Notes: a model not told the origin generated them from the letters alone. Positions 1 through 16,157 are shown, counted from the first letter of the stretch. The stretch is 64,000 nucleotides of DNA from Camillea tinctor (GCA_022578605.1 MU394062.1:124001-188000), one strand, 5' to 3'. Numbers and translations are program-made.

Positions 1-51
1 TTCTAACCGACCTAGCTATCGCTCAACGCTCAGCTATCTACGTTAGCAACC

Positions 52-105
52 TACTCCCCTCTCCTCCTCTCTCCTCCCTACCTCCTCCTCCTACCTCTTC
101 CCTTC
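52..105 (+). promoter_or_regulatory. Pyrimidine-rich leader upstream of protein kinase C
   Basis: An almost unbroken C/T tract (repeated CTCCTC and CCTCCT units) lies about 45-100 bases before the kinase start codon. Such CT-rich tracts are common just upstream of, or at, transcription start regions of strongly or constitutively expressed fungal genes. The function is inferred from position only. The window begins just upstream, so the rest of the promoter is not visible. Confidence 0.4.
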
Positions 106-148
106 GAGATTCGGTCCCGCGCGTGACGACGCGCAACCTCTGCCCATC

Positions 149-3981
<3,833 letters not shown>

Positions 3982-5461
3982 AAACCGCTAGAGGAAACGG
4001 AGATGAGGGGTGAAGTATTGTGTTTGATCTCATAGTGTAGGTTGCCTCGGTGGAAGAATAACAACATGTTAAAAATAAGCGGAGATAAAGGGGAAGGAAG
4101 CGAGGCACTGCCTCTTTTTTTTTATTTTTGTTATTTTGATCCGTGCTTGAGATATAGGAAACGCAACTCAGGTAACGCACGAAACGAGGCAAAGCAATTA
4201 TGAAAAAAAAGGGGGGCGACTGTTGTAGTATTTTTTTCTCTTACTATTCTTTTTTTCCTTTTCTTGGGAAACCCATGTTCCCCCACTACGACTATACCAT
4301 AAAAAGCGTGTTTTTATATGACTTCCCTTTTTATGAAGACTTTATAGGTCGTGGATAAAAAGAGATAAGAAAGAAAAAAAAAAGAAGAAAATCGAGTTGA
4401 ATAATTATTCTCCTCACCTGTTCACCTACTCGCTCGCTGTGAAGGATAATGATCATGATCTTCTTTTTCCTTTTCGGTTGGGTTGGGTTGGTATAGGTTC
4501 TGGGGTATTATGCACGAGTAGGTTGATAAGGGATATGATTGAAAGGGGGTTTTAAAGGGGGGGGGTAGCTGGAAAAGGGGGTTAGCTTACATGTAGGTCA
4601 AGGTGAGGGATAGAAAACTTACCTACCTCGATAATGAGTTGGGGCTTATTTGAGAAGCTATACATATTCCATTGGCCTAAGTGTATAGGAGAGGAGGGGT
4701 ATGTATAAACCAGCGAGAAAAGATCCTTTTAGGACGTCGACTATGCTAGAAAATACTTATAACTCTAGGTTTATGCCCAGCCTGGCATATGCTATCATGC
4801 TTCCTCCTTACTTCCTTGCATAACTTGTAATGCTCCCTTTACATATCTCCTCTGTGTCTAACTACCAGATTAACCATAACCGGAGAAACGGAAAGGGAGG
4901 AAATATGTTTACTTTGAGATTCTCATATATTTATATATAGCTACCTCGGTATATGTGTAGGTTTACACAAGTACTCTACACTAAAGCTAAGAGGTATCGC
5001 GTTACATAGGTGTTATATATATATATATCTCCTTCATTGGTCCCAGATCCTCTGAATTTCTCTACTGATATTTTCAGTCCATTTTTGGTTTTCCATGCTT
5101 TATATATCTGTCGAATGCTTGAAAGGTCTGGTTACATGAAGATTAGATTTATAGGTTTAATGTTGGGAAACGATGAGTCGAGGCAAAAACAAATAACCAC
5201 CCCTCCCCCCCAAAAAGAAAGGTTTCTCTCCCTTCCCCTTCTTTTTTTCTTAATGCTTCCCGAATTTGACCTTGATGACTTTTTTATGAATAAAAATCAA
5301 TCTAATCTGCCTAACGTAACCTAGTTTGATAGACCTTCCTTCCTCCCTTCTCCCCCAACCCCTATTTACCCCTTGATCCTTCCAGATGCCTGCCTTTTGT
5401 GAAATTCTTTTTTTTATATGTATGCCCTATAATTAAATCCTTACGGACCGGCTGGCCTTCA
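3982..5461. other. Convergent intergenic region between pkcA and the She9 gene
   Basis: No convincing gene. The stretch carries the 3' ends of two genes that face each other. It is rich in A and T runs, with several poly-A/poly-T tracts (around 4120-4135, 4203-4212, 4374-4390) and a TA dinucleotide run near 5016-5028, consistent with 3' UTR and polyadenylation sequence. The open frame at 5010-5324 has no recognisable content. Confidence 0.6.
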
Positions 5462-7054
5462 TCATGCCCACCTGATCACGATAGCGGCTACCGCGCCGGC
5501 GATTGTGACTCCTATCGCGGCGCCTTCTAGCGCTATGATGGATATATCTCGCATGCGAACGGCGACTCTTCGGTCGCTAGACAGCTCGTAGTATGTGTCT
5601 TTCCACCACCCTGCGTCGGTGAGCACCTCGCGCCAGGTGACGTTGGCCAGTAGTGATATCGGGGGTTCGATGGGAGGCTTCTCGTATACCGGTTCGGGGG
5701 CGGGCACAGGCTCGGGTGCCGCGGTGTCCATGTCCTCCTGTTCGCCACCGACGACATTAACCGCAGCGGGCACGGTCGCAGTCGCGGCGTTGATGCGGAT
5801 ATTCATGGCCTCGGCCCACTCGCGATCGCTCTCGCGCTCCTTCGCCTTGGCCTCGCGCTCCTTGGCCCACTCGTCGGCCAGGGCCTCGCGGACCTTGTCC
5901 TCGAAGCCGCGGACCAGGCGCTGGCGGCGCCAGGGCTCGGCGCCGAACTGCAGTACGAGGAAGAGCAGGATGTTGACGCCCATCAGGCCCCAGGTGCCCC
6001 AGGTGCTCATGCGGCGGATCTTGTCGCTCCAGATCTGCTCCTCGTGGTAGCGCGCCAGGATCCCGGCGTTGAGCTCCCGCCCCAGCTGCTCGGCCTCGCG
6101 CTCTGCCTCCTCGAGCTCGCGCGCTGCCTGGGCCACGCCCGCGTCCAGCTCGTAGTCGCTCCGGTACAGGTCCGTGAACCGCTGGAAGTCGCCGGGCGTC
6201 CAGGTCTTCTGCCGCGCGAGCAGCGTGGTGATCTCGCGCTGGGTCGTCGACCGGTGGGCCACCGAGCTCTTGTACTTGTTCCGGCTGGCGTGGAGGTGCT
6301 CCTGGGCCTTGCTGAGCGAGGCCTCGAGCGAGGAGATCTGTGACTTGAGCGTCTCGATGCCCGAGTAGCCGGTGAGGTCGTTGAGGCGCTTCGATGCGGT
6401 GAAGAGGGTGGTTTGGGCACGGTCCATGAAGGAGGAGAGGGTCTTGTTGATGGCGGAACGACGGAAGTTGAGAGCGGAGGGGAGGTCGATGGTCAGGGGT
6501 ATTCGGGGTTGTGGCTGTGATTTTGGTTGCTCTTGGCCTTGACTTTTGCTTTGTTCTGGTTTCTGTTCTTTTTCCTTAGGCGTGGGGGGAGACTGCGGTG
6601 AGGGCTGTTCTGGTTTGAGAGATGGGAAATCTTGGGGTGGGGGCATGGCAAAAGGGTTGAAAGGGGGTGGTGGTGATGAGGGCATCGAGGAAGGAGATGG
6701 TGATGAATCGGGAGAGCCATTTTGACTAGCAGAGTGGTGGTCTTTTCCTTCACGATCTTTCACGCTGGTGTTGGTGTTAGTGTTGGTGTTGTTGGCGGTG
6801 CCAGTGCTAGAACTGCTAGTACTGCTACCGTCGGGAGGCTTCGAATCGGAACTTGAGCTGTTCGAGGAGAATCGAAGCTGCCGTCGATTGAAGACAGAGC
6901 TGTACTGACAAGTCAGACATATAGAGGAGGTTGGGGGACGAGACAGAAATCTGGCTCTGGATGAGGGACTTCCTCCACTTCGAGGTGCCAATTGATCAAC
7001 TAAAAACCTCGAGCCAGCCCCGAGAAAGGGCTTTAAAGCCCTGGGCGTCGACAT
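5462..7054 (-). CDS. she9: She9/Mdm33-family mitochondrial inner membrane protein
   Basis: Homologue of Sensitive to High Expression protein 9 (Mdm33), an inner-membrane protein needed for normal mitochondrial shape and proposed to act in inner-membrane fission. Single exon; from the ATG at 7054 it gives 530 residues. An in-frame upstream ATG at 7156 would add 34 residues, but the 7054 start gives a better presequence: short, Arg/Ser-rich, no acidic residues at the start. After a low-complexity Ser/Pro/Gln linker come a long coiled coil (roughly residues 230-350), a first membrane segment (GLMGVNILLFLVLQF), a charged Glu/Lys/Arg helix, and a second membrane segment at the extreme C terminus (GAAIGVTIAGAVAAIVI). 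This two-TM coiled-coil layout is typical of the family. Confidence 0.88.
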   Translation of the reverse strand: MSTPRALKPFLGAGSRFLVDQLAPRSGGSPSSRARFLSRPPTSSICLTCQYSSVFNRRQLRFSSNSSSSDSKPPDGSSTSSSSTGTANNTNTNTNTSVKDREGKDHHSASQNGSPDSSPSPSSMPSSPPPPFNPFAMPPPQDFPSLKPEQPSPQSPPTPKEKEQKPEQSKSQGQEQPKSQPQPRIPLTIDLPSALNFRRSAINKTLSSFMDRAQTTLFTASKRLNDLTGYSGIETLKSQISSLEASLSKAQEHLHASRNKYKSSVAHRSTTQREITTLLARQKTWTPGDFQRFTDLYRSDYELDAGVAQAARELEEAEREAEQLGRELNAGILARYHEEQIWSDKIRRMSTWGTWGLMGVNILLFLVLQFGAEPWRRQRLVRGFEDKVREALADEWAKEREAKAKERESDREWAEAMNIRINAATATVPAAVNVVGGEQEDMDTAAPEPVPAPEPVYEKPPIEPPISLLANVTWREVLTDAGWWKDTYYELSSDRRVAVRMRDISIIALEGAAIGVTIAGAVAAIVIRWA

Positions 7055-8255
7055 TGACAGGATGATGCTGTGCAATGGGTGTGTTTCGACGCTCAGTACT
7101 CTCGGGGGGGTTGTCGGGGGGAAGAAGGGAGAGGTGGGATGAAAGGCTTCACACAACGGTGTTGACCTTGGTGTTGTAGTTGTAGCTTGGGAAATGGGGT
7201 TGCATTTTGTTTAAGTAGCGCTAAGAGATGGAATAGAAGCCACTAAACCTAACCTAACCTAAAATACATTACTAGGCTAGGTACTATCTACCTAAGTATG
7301 TACTACAATCCTATAGGTAGCTGAGTTGTACAGCTAATAGGAATTATCCGGCTTCCGGCTTCCGTCACCGCCGCTGGAAGCCGGATTGGCGCTAATCTAT
7401 GTCCTCGACTCTTTCAAGTTTAGTTGGGGTTGGCCTGATGAATGGTCAGAGAGTGGGGAAGAGAAAAAAAAAAGAATACCTCTACCACACACAAACCCCC
7501 GCCGATCGGATACGGAGTGGAGGGGCAGCCAACAAATAGGGCCAAATCAACCATCTAAAATTTGAGCCCCGCGAAACAGCAGCGGTGGATTATCGCACGT
7601 GGGGATGTATTGTATTGTAGTGTTAGTTGGTTGTTGTATTAAACCTAAGTCGCTCACATGTTGCCGCCTTTCTTTTTTTTTTTCTCAATTGTTTTATTTT
7701 GAATGTGAAAATATTAATAGTAAATGCTATAGTATTTAAATAGTGAATGTTTATAAATATGTTAAAATCAATATTGAGTATACAAAGTTCTTAATTGTCC
7801 CTATACAATACACTGTGACGTCATTTTCTCTTATATTATACCTAAGTTTCTGCTAGGGTACATCGTATTAGAAGAAGAAAAGTCCCTCACACCAGACATA
7901 CTACTATTCTGAGTCAGTTTCAAGGTTGTATCCGTCAACTCTTTTTTCTTATATTAAGAAAAAAAATAAAGAGAAAAAGCAGGAAAAGGAAAAAAGAGAA
8001 AACTGGAACTAAAATATTTACTTATATAGCTCGTTTGATAAATACCCCCTAATCTTACATTTTTTTCTTATAAAGGTACCTAAGGTAACTTATATTAGAA
8101 CACTTACAATTTGAACATTGTTCTTTTTAAACATCTCAACAACAACTACTACTACTCTAAAGATTGGGTGTGAAACATTCTTTCTAGAAAACGCCATCAC
8201 CATCACCAGCGTAATTACCACAATAAACTTATAAAAAAAACAGAAACATAAAAAG
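7055..8255. promoter_or_regulatory. Divergent promoter region of she9 and the HAD phosphatase
   Basis: About 1.2 kb between two divergently transcribed genes. It contains an imperfect AACCT tandem (three copies, about 7247-7261). It also has an inverted repeat with 11-base arms (ATCCGGCTTCC at 7346-7356 and its complement at 7376-7386, 19-base loop). The second half (7660-8250) is very A+T-rich. No coding signal is seen. Confidence 0.5.
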
Positions 8256-9297
8256 ATGTCGTCTGCAAACTCTTTGCCTGCACTGCGCACGCAACCCAAA
8301 GCCATATTCTTCACCGACTTTGACGGAACCATCACTCTGCAAGACAGCAATGACTGGATGACAGACAACCTGGGGTTCGGTACTGAGCTACGGAAGAAGG
8401 GTAACGCTGATGTGCTGTTTGGGCGACGGTCGTTTCGCGATAGCTTCCAGGACATGCTGGACAGCGTGAAGACACCCTTTGATCAGTGCATCGCCCACCT
8501 GCTCAAGAACATTCGGCTCGACCCTTGTTTCCGCGACTTCTTCCAGTGGTGCCGCGCCAACAACGTCCCCGTGGTTGTGCTTAGTGGTGGCATGCAGCCT
8601 ATCATCCGAGCCCTGCTAGCTCATCTACTAGGTGAGAAGGAGGTCGAGGAGATGCAGATTGTTAGCAACAACGTCAAGGCCCGCCCCGCCATGAGCATCA
8701 ACGAGGAAGGCGGATGGGATATCGAGTACCACGATGACAGGTGAGTGATTTATTATGTGACTAGTAGTTAAGGGGTAGTCAGGGTAGAACGTGGTATGTA
8801 AGAGAGAGGCTCTTGCAACTATACATGGAAACTTGCGGGTTTCATGGAGACTAGACAGGGAGGAAGGGTGGTTGTGGGGAGGGGTGATAAAAATAGGGGC
8901 ACGGATGAAAAGGAAATGACAACATCGAAACATAAGCTAATGGCGTTCGAGCAGTTCTTTCGGCCACGACAAGTCTCTAGAAATAAGACCTTACGCCGCT
9001 CTAGCGGACCGGCCCATCATGTTCTACGCTGGCGACGGTGTCTCAGACCTGTCTGCCGCCAAAGAGACGGACCTCCTATTTGCTAAGGCAGGTCGAGGTA
9101 TGACGATCCCCGCAATGTGGCTTATACGACGACATTGTTACGAGAGCTAACTTATCACAATAGACCTTGTGACATACTGCGAGAATGAGAAGGTACCTTT
9201 CACTGTTTTCAACGACTTTTCCGATATTCAAAAGATCGTAACCGATGTCGTTGAGGGGAGAATCAGCGTCCAGGAGGCAGCTACTGGCAGGAATTAG
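8256..9297 (+). CDS. HAD-family phosphatase, yeast Pyp1 (YNL010W)-like
   Basis: Small haloacid-dehalogenase-type phosphatase. Three exons: 8256-8740, 8955-9097, 9164-9297; 253 residues. HAD motif I is FTDFDGTIT (nucleophile and acid/base Asp), motif II is VVVLSGG, the motif III lysine lies in the FGHDKS segment, and motif IV is AGDGVSDLSAAK. The sequence resembles yeast YNL010W closely across its length, a polyol-phosphate/metabolite-repair phosphatase, and the wider phosphoserine-phosphatase-like group. Exact substrate not deducible. The first intron is long (214 nt) for this window, but the joined frame reads smoothly through R-S-F-G-H-D-K-S and the other intron is normal. Confidence 0.88.
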
Positions 9298-9750
9298 AAT
9301 CGGATAGATTAGAGAGGTTCGGGCCCCCTTTTGATGATACTTAGACAAATTTGATGCTTCAGCTATTGGCATAAGTGGATAGACTTTATAGGTTAGATGG
9401 ATATCTAGATAAGTTGGCATGATCTACAACTAGAGTGAGACAGCTATCAGGTTAGTAGCACTTCAAATAGAAGACATTCTAGATACTACCTAAAGAATGA
9501 CATTTAATTCATCATTATCTTTGCTCATACTTCATAGTATTTCCTGGAATAGATAAAAAGCAAAACTCCGTGATTCCAGTCCAGCTTCTCAGTCCTATGA
9601 ACCCTAGTTCCTAAATCAAGAAACTCCCCTATTCTTACCAACATAATCATTAAAGCCAATCTTCTGCCATACCAAAGATAAGACCAAGTTCAATTTACCT
9701 CCTGAAATAACCATTATATCCATGACACTTTGTCTCCCCCCCCCTTTTTT
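9298..9750. other. Convergent intergenic region, 3' ends
   Basis: About 450 bases between the stop codons of the phosphatase and the MFS transporter. A+T-rich, with a poly-C/poly-T stretch at about 9737-9751 right after the transporter stop codon. Nothing coding seen. Confidence 0.5.
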
Positions 9751-11488
9751 TTACTCCGTTCTCTTCCGGGTGGATGGCTGTCCGTACCACGTCACCATCA
9801 TCACGAAGAAGAGCCCTATCGCGATCGGGTGCATGACAAACGTTCCGGCAGCTTGGGCGAGTGCCCCCGTCGTAAAGGGTGCAATAGCACCACCCGAGCT
9901 CCCGACCGCACTAATCAAACTCAAGCCACTGACCTGTTCCTGTCGTGACAGGTTACGCGTGAACAGAGCAGCAGCACAGGGGAAGACGGGACCAAGCAGC
10001 AAGCCTACGACGGCAAGCGCCACGGCCTCGCCGACGATATTAGGGACCAGCCAAACGAGCAGCTCGAAGATAGCAGAACCCACAACAATCAGGTAAACGA
10101 AGCGCTTCTCGCCCATCCGAGCCCCCAGCGGCGACAGCACAAACCGGCCCAGCGTGATCCCAGCCCAGAACCCCGACGTCACGTACCCGACGGACGAGGG
10201 ATCCCCGTCGCGCGTCGCGATCAGGAACGAGATAACCCACCCGGAGATGGACACCTCGACGCCCTGGTACGCGAAGATGAACAGCGCGCCGAGCAGCACG
10301 ACCCGCGACCGCAGCGCGCCCAGCAGCGCAGACACCTGCCTCGAAGCACTCGCGCGCGACGTCGTGGGCGCCAGCGCGGGCACCACGCCCGCCGTCTCCT
10401 TCTCGTAGTGCCAGAAGGACCAGCCGGCAAACCCGGCGTTGCAGAGCGCGATGCCGAGCGTGAGCAGGTAGTAGCGGCTCCAGGGGTGGCCGGCGCTCAC
10501 GAGGGCCGTGGCGACGAGCGGCCCCACCGTGCCGCCCACGCCGTAGCTGCCGTGCATGAAGCCCAGGATGGTGGTCCCCGCGCGCAGGTTCGCGCAGAAC
10601 ACGTTCCCGATCGCTAGGCTCACCGCGACCCCGAACCCGATCAGGAAGTACGCCGCTACCACCGCCGGGAAGGGCGCCCCGACCGCCAGAGGCACGTAGC
10701 CCAGCCCCACGCAGAGCTGCGAGAGGAGCAGCGCGCGCCCCCGCCCTAGACGCTGACGGATGGCGTCTACCAGGGGGGCGGCGAGGATGAACCCTACCGC
10801 GTTGCCGATGAAGAGGAGGGACACGATGGCGTAGCCGATGTTGTAGTAGCTGAAGAGAAGGGGGCGGTGTTTAGTTTGCTATGTGCGTTTTATGATGTGT
10901 AACTATGTATTGGGGGTATGTGGATAGAGGAATGGGTGTACACATGATCATGTATAAAAAAGATCTACATGTTCCTTACGTGTAGGATAGTTCACGGTTT
11001 ATAGAACCGACTATACGTAGCTTGGGCAGCGAAGGGGGAAGAGGGAGGGGAACAGAAAATGAAAAAGGGAAGAAAGAAAAAAGAGCTACTACTCACTCTT
11101 CCATATACGGAATCAAAGCACCCGGCGCCGAATCAGTCAGCCCCCCGAGAAAGCACTGGAAGCAGCACGTGGCGAACCGGAACTTGTTCATCGGCGGGTC
11201 GGTCAAGCTGGGCAGGGCCTCGACGTAGACATCGCCCGGCTGGACGGGAGTGTCCGGCGTTCTCATCTCGACGTCCCGCTCGTCGCCGGGGGTGGTGGCT
11301 CCCGAGGAGGGATGCGAGGGGGAGTCATGCTTGGGCGGGTGGCGCAAAGACTGCAGCTCGATCGTATCGACGCCGTCTTGCTGCGGCACCGCGGGGTAGG
11401 TCCGCGAGACGACCCGCTGCGGTGCTTGTGGCAGGCTCTGCGTGTTGGACTCGACTTGGACGAGGGTCTTCAGGAGTGTGGAATCCAT
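9751..11488 (-). CDS. MFS transporter, BSC6-like
   Basis: Major facilitator superfamily membrane protein of the fungal group that includes yeast Bsc6; substrate unknown. Two exons: 11097-11488 (N terminus) and 9751-10849, separated by a 247-nt intron; 496 residues. The first ~100 residues are a polar, Ser/Pro-rich cytosolic tail. The transmembrane part begins in FRFATCCFQCFLGGLTDSAP. The exons join at Y-M-E-D-Y-Y-N, the conserved start of TM2. About 12 hydrophobic segments follow, with the TM2-3 loop basic (RQRLGRGR) as in other MFS proteins. The second exon is very G+C-rich compared with its surroundings. It converges on the phosphatase gene and is probably part of the conserved block rather than the biosynthetic cluster. 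Confidence 0.85.
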
Positions 11489-13644
11489 GCTGTTGGGATC
11501 TTCTTTATCCCATCACTTGGATAGCGGAGGATAGCAAGTAGATGGGCTAGAGGGAGTAAAACAAGACGAGAGAGAAAAACAAAAAGGGGAGAAAGATGGG
11601 TTATTGGTAGTTCTGGGAACTTGGGATATAAGTATAAGTATGATTCTTAACTTATCGATTGCATTAACAACTTCTCATAGAGCTGAAGTTGAGTTAAGAA
11701 GGTTAAGAAGAACGTTGAGAAATAAGAGGGAAAGGGGTGGGAAGGGGTGAGAGTGCGAGGTCGGAAATATTTTATAGTTGTGCGGGTACACAGTTGTTGG
11801 TCACGGGGAGAGGCAAGATACGGTCAAAGTGACGCTCAAGACTTGTTAAACTCACGATGTTTCCTACCGGGTTGGTGGGTAAGCTCCTTGTCTGCTGCAT
11901 CCTAATCGCCTTTTGACAGACCTTGACACATAAGTCGAGCTTCTGTATAAGTGCTGCTAACCAACTAAAGTTCCCCCGCCAGCCCTCCCCACGCCAAGGG
12001 AGGATCAACCTCCCGGGGCTCAGACGGCCGTTCCAATCATACACCCTAGTTAGGTACTTATTTGGTTGTAAACTTTTTTCATTTATTTCCCTTGTCTTTT
12101 TACATACCTTCTTTTTGTAACTCGCCCTGTTGAATATGTAGAACGGTTAAACTCTGGAGTTATGTCCAAGTCAGATTTTGGTCAGTTTCACTTGTTTCGT
12201 TCTGGAAGCAATTCGATTAGTTAACTTATTATATGATTGGATTAACTTTGGTGAGTCTGCATTGATATATGCAACCAACCTCACCTTGGTTGGTAGACGG
12301 TGTACTGTCTCGGGCCGGTTTTCCTGGTAGTCATAAGTATTGTTCATTACATATGTCAAGCATGCAGGGCTGGGAGGCTCTGTCCGGTAGCGGGCTTGTT
12401 CATCATTAGTTATAATCAAGGAGTGTAAGTTGAGCTTCTAGCTAGAGTCTCTCATTGGACGATAACTGTCATACCTAGCTGCAGGAGCTCGTTCCAGACC
12501 AGTCAGATAGAACGTTAAGAACACGATGATGTAGTATATCATGGGTAATTAACCCTAAGTTTAACCGATGTTTAACCGACTTATAATACATTTTGTAAGT
12601 CATTTCCCCCCCCTTCTTTAATAATTTATTTGATATTCAAATGATTAGGTAGTTGGTGGTATTCAAGTGAGGGGATGCTTCTAATTTGTAAGCAATATTT
12701 CGTCGTCCGCGGATCATAAATTCCGTGGAATTTACATGCAGGTGAGACAAGAGGTGGGCAGGAGGGGAACTTGGAAAAGAGGTCAACTACTAGATAAGAG
12801 GGTTGAATTGAGCATGCATTTTCTAAGTTATCTGGTAGCTAACTGACTCGGCGGAATGGACCCAAATACCCCATAAGCCACAGTGGCTTAATTACTTATT
12901 AATCAGGGTAGTCAGCACTACTTAGTAGACAAGGGATGTAATAGCCTCCCGGGGGTTATCTCCGACGAGATTCTCCATTTATGCTATAAAGCGAATTCCA
13001 AGCAAGCTAAGCCACCTACCAGTCACATTATCCGACATCTTAAGTGACATTCGTACTCTCTTTAAATCATATTCTCTCACAGACAAAAGCATATGCTAAT
13101 TGCCTTTTGACAATTAGCTCATATATATGGCACCGCAACATATTCAGAGTTAACTACAGTGGTGGATGCCATTTGGATGCATAAATGCCTGAATATCCTG
13201 TATGCTCTCTAGTTGAGATACCTCAATAACCAGTATAATACCATGTAGATTTGGTTAGATATGTAGTCCCTGAGTCGCCAACAACGAACTAAGTGCTTCC
13301 TGAAGTGCATGTATATATCTTGAACAATGCTATTCCAACGGTCACCATTAGAAAGGCCTGGAATTCCTCGGTATATTTAGGAGAAATAAAAATGATACCT
13401 TACCAAAATGATAGGGGGCATACTATACCTACCATGAAATCACACCCGTCTTGCTGTTATCAAACCTTATGAAGAAAATAGTGCAGTATAAGCAACGAAC
13501 CCTTAAGCCAGCGATGAGTTGCCTACTTATAGTGAAAGTAGGTGTAGTATTCACCTATATGTTACAGCATGAACTGTTCATTTCTAATACCGATCGAAGA
13601 ATCTAGTCAATTTTATGACAGATATCTGAACTATTATGTGCCTC
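11489..13644. other. Gene-poor intergenic region upstream of the MFS transporter
   Basis: Over 2 kb without a supportable gene. The short open frames at 11772-12044 and 12171-12419 have no family resemblance. The first few hundred bases are presumably the transporter promoter (purine-rich tract about 11560-11760 on the + strand). The rest is A+T-rich with no visible structure. Confidence 0.5.
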
Positions 13645-14695
13645 CTAGTCCTTCGTATGCTTTGCAACAACCACCTCTTTTTGTTGCCTGTCGACGCCCA
13701 ACCACAGTAGGTCAGGCCTACTATAGTGGCCTATGGTGTCTAAGAAACCCTTGGTTGCTACCACCTTGCTCAGGTCCAGATCGGCATACACTATGCCTTC
13801 GGTCGACGGTTTCCCGTCGCCCACCGGGTCCGTCAAACGTCTTCCGTCGGGTCCTAGAACACAGCTGTGCCCTCCGCCGGGCTGCCGGCATTGGAGCCCG
13901 TTCTCGGTGCGCATAGCCTTGATCCCCTTCTCCGTGCACACAGCTGTGCAATGTAGCACATACGCACTGCTCTCGATGGCATAGGCTCGCGAGAGAATCT
14001 GACATCCGTCGGCCGTCATGCTCCAAAGGCTGGGATCATCTATGCCCGTGTACGGGTCCAGGGGCGGCCACATCGCGACGTGGATGACCTCGCCCTGTGA
14101 GATGCTGTGATACTTGAGGAGCGGTTGCGTGTGCTCCCAGCACGCTAGGCACCCGACTTTTATCTTGCCGTAAGGGTCTCCAAAGTCCACTTCGACTACG
14201 TTGGTCAAGTCTGCCCCTGAGCCGTCGCCGTATATAGTTCTTTCCATGTGAGTCGGCTTGATTTTACGTCGATGGAGGAGTACCTCTCCCTGCGGAGAGA
14301 TAATGGCTTGCGCAATGTAGACGCTGTTCGATGATGTTCGCTCTGAAAACCCAATGACCACTGCGACTGAGTGACGCTTTGCCGCTGTTTTGATTTGTTC
14401 CATCTCCTCGCCATCCAAGGTTAGTGAATTGTACGTGTATCTTGTTTGGGCCTCGATGTCTACTGGCCGATCCCTGTGTGATAATCAATTCCACGTGGTC
14501 CTTCGGCAATGCTATGTGAGCAACTTACCAGATCCATGCTGGATAGCCTGGGATCCAGACCTCAGAAAACGCAACAAGCTTCGCTCTACCTTCTGCTGCT
14601 TCTGCGATCAAGCTACAGGCTTTGAGAACAGAACCTGGAAGGTTGAGCCATTCTGGCTCGGCTTGCGTGACGGCAACTCTGAGTTTAGCGGCCAT
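13645..14695 (-). CDS. Nitrilase / cyanide hydratase family enzyme
   Basis: Carbon-nitrogen hydrolase that converts nitriles to acids, or cyanide to formamide in the cyanide hydratase subgroup. Two exons: 14529-14695 and 13645-14473; 331 residues, a little shorter than typical fungal cyanide hydratases (about 350-370). The catalytic triad is present: Glu45 in [11 protein letters not shown], Lys128 in RRKIKPTH and Cys167 in GCLACWEH. The exons join at I-W-D-R-P-V-D. The C-terminal tail is short and lacks the extended region that drives long-filament formation in some nitrilases. It lies 3.4 kb before the P450, separated by a pseudogene and repeats, so membership of the biosynthetic cluster is uncertain. 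Start chosen at the ATG giving [16 protein letters not shown], a normal family N terminus. Confidence 0.9.
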
Positions 14696-15513
14696 TGTAA
14701 TAATCAGTGCTGTAAATTCGTTGAAATAATAAATTCTGTTATTTAGGGCACCACAGCCTCGAACCTGACAGTCGTATACTGGCTGCCTGATAGTTTATAT
14801 ATCCCTAGCAGGCCAAGAGTTTTCTGCAACATCACGGCACAAGTTCGTATTCTTGCAGAACCCTAAGATACTTTTTTAATCATTATTGGATTGTTCGGGA
14901 TTTGTCAAGGAAACCAAAATCAAACGGCTCAAAGGGGTTTGATTCAAGTAACGCCAAAGCGATATTAAACGGCACATATAAGTTCTTAATTAGGTACCTA
15001 CGTAACTGTCATCCGATGTAAGTAAGAACGTATGATTCATAACGTATCAGATAAATTACGACGTATAGTATTGCTTCTTCCCCCTGTTCATTCCCCGGAT
15101 ATCACCCCAGATGCTTTCACTCGACTACAACCCCTCCGGACCCCACTCGGCGTTCTTGATGCCCCTCTCAGTCTCACACGCGCCCATTTCAGCGGCGGGT
15201 GCCTTCTATGTTATTTTTAGGGACATAGCGTCCAATCATATGGATGAAGGAATCTAGGTGGCCCATCCTTAGTCAGAGAACGAGGCAGCAAGGATGACAA
15301 GGATTTTGACAATCAAAGACAAGTCGCTCAGAGCCATTGGTCCTCTCTATAGCAGCCACCGACCAAACTGAGTCTCGCGAAGTTGACTGAGATGAGCAAG
15401 GACCAAACAGTCCAAGGCAGAAGTAAATACACTGTAGGTCAGATGAAAAGGGAGTGTTTTCCTATACCTACCTAGGTACCTAGTAGTATATATGACTGTT
15501 ATGTCATATAAAT
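14696..15513. promoter_or_regulatory. Nitrilase upstream region
   Basis: About 0.8 kb upstream of the nitrilase start with no gene. It contains a palindromic TAGGTACCTA (14991-15000) and, near its right edge, TACCTAGGTA (15469-15478). No other recognisable element. Confidence 0.45.
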
Positions 15514-15697
15514 GTATGGAGCTGCCACCAATATAATATAAAGAACTATAGTGGTCAGTGCGCGCGCTCCCAGAAACTATGGGGCGAAGCTCCATAATAA
15601 GATATATAAGGAGCTTCTTTTCCCCATTTCTGGGAGCGTTACGAGGCACACTATCTATCTATTTTTTCCCCTACTTTATATTATTGCTTGTTATCGT
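15514..15697. repeat. Hairpin-forming dispersed repeat, copy A (MITE-like)
   Basis: Roughly 184-bp element with a second, diverged copy at 51463-51647. The outer ~25 bases (GTATGGAGCTGCCACCAATA onward) and the ACTTTATATTATTGCTT tail are nearly identical in both. Inside lies a long inverted repeat: CGCTCCCAGAAA at 15565-15576 pairs exactly with 15627-15638, and GAAGCTCC pairs with GGAGCTTC further in. This copy is the G+C-richer, apparently unmutated form. No coding capacity, so a non-autonomous foldback/MITE-like element is the best description. Its true termini and target duplication are not resolved. Confidence 0.7.
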
Positions 15698-16157
15698 GAA
15701 ATGACCCATCAGGCTTTAAGTTTATTAGTTCATCGCCCCCGTTTTGACTCCAGCGTCCATTTCTTTCCCTCACACATACCACACGATAGCGTGATAGCAT
15801 ATGACAATAGACCCCGTTGTGCCCCTGAGCCCCGTGTGTGCGCGCGTGTTTGTCTAAGAGGATACACCTCCATAATGACGCTCTCGTAAGTAGTTATAGT
15901 TTAATTCCTTATCTGGAAATAGCAATAACAACAACAATAATGACAATAATGATAATATTTTGTCGTAATTAAGCTATTAAAGAAATGAAAATTATCAAAA
16001 CAAGCCTGTATTTACTACAAACCGAGGTTAATTTCATAGTAAAGAGGGAGATAATTCTCATGGCACAAGCTAACCCCTAACCCCGTACGGAACTAGGCTA
16101 GTCAGTCAGCCGTCTATATAAATCCTTATTGCTGCCAGATAGTTAGTTCTTCAGCTG

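Noticed and set aside
6007..6753. Arg/Ser-rich and His/Pro-rich open frames overlapping the She9 gene on the same and opposite strands
   Set aside because: They are out-of-frame readings of a G+C-rich, low-complexity coding exon; the She9 frame has clear family features.
7247..7261. AACCT tandem resembling telomere sequence
   Set aside because: Only three copies, wrong unit for fungal TTAGGG telomeres, and located in a normal promoter.
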